A stretch of 64,000 nt of DNA from Bacteroidaceae bacterium (GTDB taxonomy: Bacteria; Bacteroidota; Bacteroidia; Bacteroidales; Bacteroidaceae): contig JAGAAS010000029.1 in the NCBI GenBank assembly GCA_017615125.1, positions 62,001 through 126,000 of the forward strand, in the 5' to 3' direction. The notes beneath the pieces were generated by a model. That model saw only the letters and a program-made list of their open reading frames with translations. It was not told where the DNA came from and made no database searches. Shown one piece after another: positions 60,787 through 64,000 of this stretch. How positions within the stretch are numbered: position 1 is the stretch's first letter; every line of letters starts with the position of its first letter. The position numbers and the translations under genes were made by a program.

Positions 60787-63249
60787 TTAGTGATTGGAGA
60801 AATAGACTCGCTTGACGCGGGACGAAACGCCCGTCATTATCTCGTAGGGAATCGTGTCGAGCCACTCGGCAAGCTGCGTGACGAGCAGATGTGGACCGAA
60901 AATCTCCACACTGTCGCCCACGTGACAATCGATATCCGTAACGTCAATCATGCAGACATCCATACAGATATTTCCCACATAGGGAGCCGGGTGCCCGTTT
61001 ACCAGACAATATCCATTTCCGTTACCCAGATGCCGATTCAATCCGTCGGCATAGCCAATAGGAATGGCTGCGATGCGGGAAGGACGGCTTAGCTTTCCCT
61101 TGCGGCTGTAGCCTACCGTCTCCGTCGGAGGAACGTCGCGCAGCTGAAGAATGGTGGTACGAAGGGTGCTCACGACGTGCAAGGAACGATTGTCGATGGG
61201 GTCAACGCCGTAGAGCCCGAGTCCCAAGCGCACCATCTCGTAATGCCACTCGGGGAAGCGCTCAATACCTGCGCTGTTGCAGATATGCCGCAGCAGATGA
61301 TTGCCAAAAGCCTCGCGCAGCTGCCCGGAGGCTTCGGCAAACCGCTGGTGCTGAAGCTTGGAGAAGTCGTCGAAGGAAGGGCTGTCGCTGCCAGCAAAGT
61401 GGCTGAACACCGAGCGAGGAACGACTGCCGACTGATGACGAAGCCTTTCGATGAGACGAGGCACGTCGGAAGGAGCAAAGCCCAGACGGCTCATTCCCGT
61501 ATCAATCTTTATATGAATAGGATAGCAGGTGACGCCCGAATGCTCGCAGGCGTGTATCATCTCCTCCAAGAGCTCGAAGCTGTAAACCTCGGGTTCCAGA
61601 CGGTTCTCAAGCAACGTCTTGAACGCCGTGCGCTCGGGGTTCATCACAAGGATGTTAGCCGTGATGCCTCCCCGACGGAGCTGCTCCCCTTCGTCGGCAA
61701 CAGCTACAGCAAGATAGTCTACCTGATGGTCCTGCAGCGTCTTGGCAATCTCAAGGAAGCCTGCGCCGTAGGCAAAAGCCTTCACCATACAGACAATGCG
61801 GGTACCTGGGCGAAGGAAGCTGCGGTAGTAGTTCAGGTTGTCGACGATAGCGTCAAGGTCTATCTCGAGGATAGTCTCGTGGACCTTCAGCGCCAAACGG
61901 TCGGCAATTCGGTCGAAGCCAAAGCGGCGTGCGCCCTTGATAAGGACTACCTCGTGACTGAGGTTGCGGAACTCATCCGACTCCAGGAACGCCTCCGTTG
62001 TCGGATAGAACGAGCGCCGAATGGAAAAGCGGTTGCCTTCGGCAAAGATTTCCCGCCCGATGCCCACAATGCGCTGGATGCCGTGATTCTCGACAAGCTG
62101 AGCTACCTTTTTGTAAAGGTTACGCCCGGGCATTCCCGTCTGATCCATATCGGAAAGGATGAGCATGCGCTCTCTTCCTGCCGAATCGGGACGACGTGAC
62201 ATGAAATCGAGGGCAATGTCGAGCGAAGCAAGATCGCTATTATAAGAGTCGTTGATAATCGTGCATCCGCGCAGTCCTTCCTTCACCTCCAGGCGCATAG
62301 CAACAGACTCCAGACGGGCCATTCGCTCGGCAATGACGTCGGGCTCCATCCGCAGATAGAGGCATACTGCCAGGCAATGGAAGGAGTTCTCGATGGAAGC
62401 ATCGTCGATGAAGGGGATGCTATAGGTGTGGCTGATGCCCAAGTATTGATAAGAGATAACGGTACGCTCGGCTTGCTTCTCCACGTTGTTGATAAACAAG
62501 GGGCGCTCCTTGTCCTTCCGAGACCAAGCTATCTCATGAACAGAGAGAAGCATTCTGTCGATGCAGTCGGAAATCAGCGGATCATCGCCGTTGTAGATGA
62601 CAATCTCGCAACCCTTGAAGAGCATCAGCTTTTCAAGGCACTTCTCCTGCAACGAAGAGAAGTTCTCCTGATGAGCTCCTCCGATGTTGGTAAGCACTCC
62701 GATAGTCGGGCGCACCATTGAATGCAGCCGACGCATCTCGCCTGTCTGCGAAATACCTGCCTCAAGCACAGCTATATCGGTATGCTCGTTGATAAGCCAG
62801 ACGGAAAGGGGCACGCCTGTCTGCGAGTTGTAACTGCGCGGGGATCTTGTCACAACCTTATCAGGGCTGAGGAGCTGATAGAGCCATTCTTTCACTCCTG
62901 TTTTCCCATTAGAGCCCGTGATGCCGACGACAGGTCCCTCGAACGTTTGACGATGATATTCAGCAAGAGTTTGAAGGGCAAGAAGCGTATCCTTTACAAG
63001 CAGGTAGTTTGCATCTTCATGACACTCTGCCGGCATTGTCGAAACAACAAAGTTACGGACACCCCGCGAATAGAGCTCTTCCAAATAAATATGTCCATTA
63101 TTACGCTTACCGACAAGGGCAAAGAAAAGCGTCTCCTCGGGCAGCCAAAGCGAGCGGCTGTCTGTCAAAAGCCAAGTAACATCTGTATCAACTGTTCCCT
63201 TGCGCTTTGCGCCAATGATGGATGTTATCTGTTCAATAGTGTATGACAT
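60787..63249 (-). CDS. MurF-alanine racemase fusion (cell-wall precursor enzyme)
   Basis: The 820-residue bifunctional protein joins MurF (residues about 1-450) to a PLP-dependent alanine racemase (about 455-820). MurF adds D-Ala-D-Ala to the UDP-MurNAc tripeptide and shows VVGITGSNGKTGVKEWLYQLL, LEAGISQTGEMRRL and INDSYNSDLASLDIAL. The racemase half has the PLP lysine Lys490 in MVKAFAYGAG and the second catalytic tyrosine region VGYSRKGKL. The fusion is characteristic of Bacteroidetes. The ligase thus receives D-Ala made by its own partner domain through Ddl. Its start overlaps the GSCFA gene by 25 bp. A Mu-like phage remnant abuts its 3' end without removing conserved residues. Confidence 0.93.
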   Translation of the reverse strand: MSYTIEQITSIIGAKRKGTVDTDVTWLLTDSRSLWLPEETLFFALVGKRNNGHIYLEELYSRGVRNFVVSTMPAECHEDANYLLVKDTLLALQTLAEYHRQTFEGPVVGITGSNGKTGVKEWLYQLLSPDKVVTRSPRSYNSQTGVPLSVWLINEHTDIAVLEAGISQTGEMRRLHSMVRPTIGVLTNIGGAHQENFSSLQEKCLEKLMLFKGCEIVIYNGDDPLISDCIDRMLLSVHEIAWSRKDKERPLFINNVEKQAERTVISYQYLGISHTYSIPFIDDASIENSFHCLAVCLYLRMEPDVIAERMARLESVAMRLEVKEGLRGCTIINDSYNSDLASLDIALDFMSRRPDSAGRERMLILSDMDQTGMPGRNLYKKVAQLVENHGIQRIVGIGREIFAEGNRFSIRRSFYPTTEAFLESDEFRNLSHEVVLIKGARRFGFDRIADRLALKVHETILEIDLDAIVDNLNYYRSFLRPGTRIVCMVKAFAYGAGFLEIAKTLQDHQVDYLAVAVADEGEQLRRGGITANILVMNPERTAFKTLLENRLEPEVYSFELLEEMIHACEHSGVTCYPIHIKIDTGMSRLGFAPSDVPRLIERLRHQSAVVPRSVFSHFAGSDSPSFDDFSKLQHQRFAEASGQLREAFGNHLLRHICNSAGIERFPEWHYEMVRLGLGLYGVDPIDNRSLHVVSTLRTTILQLRDVPPTETVGYSRKGKLSRPSRIAAIPIGYADGLNRHLGNGNGYCLVNGHPAPYVGNICMDVCMIDVTDIDCHVGDSVEIFGPHLLVTQLAEWLDTIPYEIMTGVSSRVKRVYFSNH

Positions 63250-64000
63250 TGCTGTATTTCTTTTTGCGTATCAAAGTACGGCATTTTTTCCTTAATAGCC
63301 TCTATCTTTAACAAAGTTTGACGTATAAAACGTTTGTATTCCTCCGATTCGGGATGAAAAGGACGATGATTCAAGGCTCTTCGTATCTCCGTCCATTCTT
63401 CAATGACGCTCCGAGTCTCAGCATCAAAGAATGCTTTTTCAAAACGCTCCCATATATACTGCTCTGCAACCGTTGAGGGATGAGCCATATCATCGGCATA
63501 GAACCGATAATCGCGCAGTTCGTCCATCATTATCTCGTATGCGGGAAAATACATCAAAGGAACTCGATTTCCCATTCTTTTTTCCAGTTCATTGACAGCA
63601 AGCAGCAGAGTAGCCTTTGAGATTTGGTTGGCATGAGCGCCATCACGCAGATGACGCACGGGACTCACAGTAAACAAGATATGCAAACTGGGATTCAACT
63701 CGTGCAAGCGTAGGAGTAGCGGTTCCCATAAGGAGACTATTTCGGGCACCGTCAGCAACACACGTGAAAACAGTCTTTCGGGCTGCTTATGACAATTGGC
63801 AACGACACGACCTGTTTCTTTCAACAGATACACCCATGCCGAGCCAAAGGTAATGATAAGGAAGTCCGCATTGCGAAGCCACTCCGAGGAGGACTGCAGG
63901 CGGCTGTTCATCTGCGCCAACGCCTCTTCGGCAGACATTGCGGAAAAACGGCTGTGATGTCCCCAGCTACACCACCCTATTCCCTCAAACTCCCGAACGT
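63225..64000 (-). CDS. GSCFA-domain protein (5' end outside window)
   Basis: The frame is open to the window edge, adding VREFEGIGWCSWGHHSRFSA before the first internal ATG at 63938. The visible 258 residues match the GSCFA family of Bacteroidetes: FLIITFGSAWVYLLKETGRVVANCHKQP, ILFTVSPVRHLRDGAHANQISKATLLLAVNEL, VPLMYFPAYEIMMDELRDYRFYADDMAHPS. The GSCFA signature itself would be upstream. The fold is SGNH-hydrolase-like. The role is unknown, but the tight link with MurF-Alr (25-bp overlap) suggests a cell-envelope function. Confidence 0.88.
   Translation of the reverse strand, partial: VREFEGIGWCSWGHHSRFSAMSAEEALAQMNSRLQSSSEWLRNADFLIITFGSAWVYLLKETGRVVANCHKQPERLFSRVLLTVPEIVSLWEPLLLRLHELNPSLHILFTVSPVRHLRDGAHANQISKATLLLAVNELEKRMGNRVPLMYFPAYEIMMDELRDYRFYADDMAHPSTVAEQYIWERFEKAFFDAETRSVIEEWTEIRRALNHRPFHPESEEYKRFIRQTLLKIEAIKEKMPYFDTQKEIQQCHTLLNR

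Noticed and set aside
60790..61092. C-terminal continuation of the gpG frame
   Set aside because: After position 60789 the frame is antisense to the alanine racemase domain, so the translation there is not phage protein.

Overview
The window reads as chromosomal DNA of a Bacteroidales bacterium, probably from the Prevotellaceae or a close relative. The reasons are promoters of the TAnnTTTG type in front of many genes, no Shine-Dalgarno sequences, a MurF-alanine racemase fusion next to a GSCFA protein, a short (443-residue) phosphoglucose isomerase in a lysS-gpsA-pgi cluster, DUF3256-type and BspA-type proteins, and many lipoproteins. Host-glycan enzymes (an M60-like mucin peptidase beside a GH95 fucosidase, plus GH43 and GH3 enzymes) suggest a gut or oral commensal.

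Layout. 1-2.6 kb: end-truncated BspA-like leucine-rich-repeat protein. 2.9-3.4 kb: tRNA-Ser and tRNA-Leu with terminators, followed by tandem palindromic repeats. 3.6-12.3 kb: S41 peptidase and barrel pair, topoisomerase subunit A, GlyRS, FKBP lipoprotein, metallophosphoesterase. 12.6-17.1 kb: small conserved proteins, a CPA1 antiporter and an ECF sigma operon. 17.9-20.8 kb: solitary D12 adenine methyltransferase, L31B, secreted nuclease, DUF3256-like protein. 20.2-26.3 kb: a same-strand run of CCA-adding enzyme, nucleoside transporter, RsmE, TruA, DMT transporter and DUF3256-like protein. 26.4-38.6 kb: lipoprotein, GH43, fumarase, HflX, M60 and GH95. 39-42.4 kb: metF-holB-PSP1. 42.5-49 kb: DMT transporter, HAD, pgi, gpsA, lysS. 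49-54.7 kb: GH3, acyl-CoA synthetase, LytTR regulator and a PH-like protein. 54.8-58.3 kb: an aromatic amino-acid operon (DAHP synthase, TyrA, PheA) behind a Phe/Tyr-rich leader peptide and attenuator. 58.4-60.8 kb: scrambled remnants of a Mu-like prophage, including a MuF protein with a C-terminal toxin-like nuclease domain. 60.8-64 kb: MurF-Alr and GSCFA.

The most unusual content is between the genes. (1) Six intergenic arrays are built from 21-bp modules with a purine-rich head (GAAGGAA or GAAAGAA) and a variable core. One exact 21-mer recurs in five of the six. (2) Three elements carry three copies of the palindrome CAACGCGTTG at an exact 22-bp period. They have outer arms that largely co-vary to stay complementary and a shared A-rich tail. 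A fourth element has the same 22-bp layout with a different palindrome. (3) Three direct repeats at 21-22 bp spacing lie between the divergent LytTR-regulator and acyl-CoA synthetase promoters. (4) The aromatic operon carries a textbook leader-peptide attenuator. No database search was possible. Family names rest on motifs and recalled family features.
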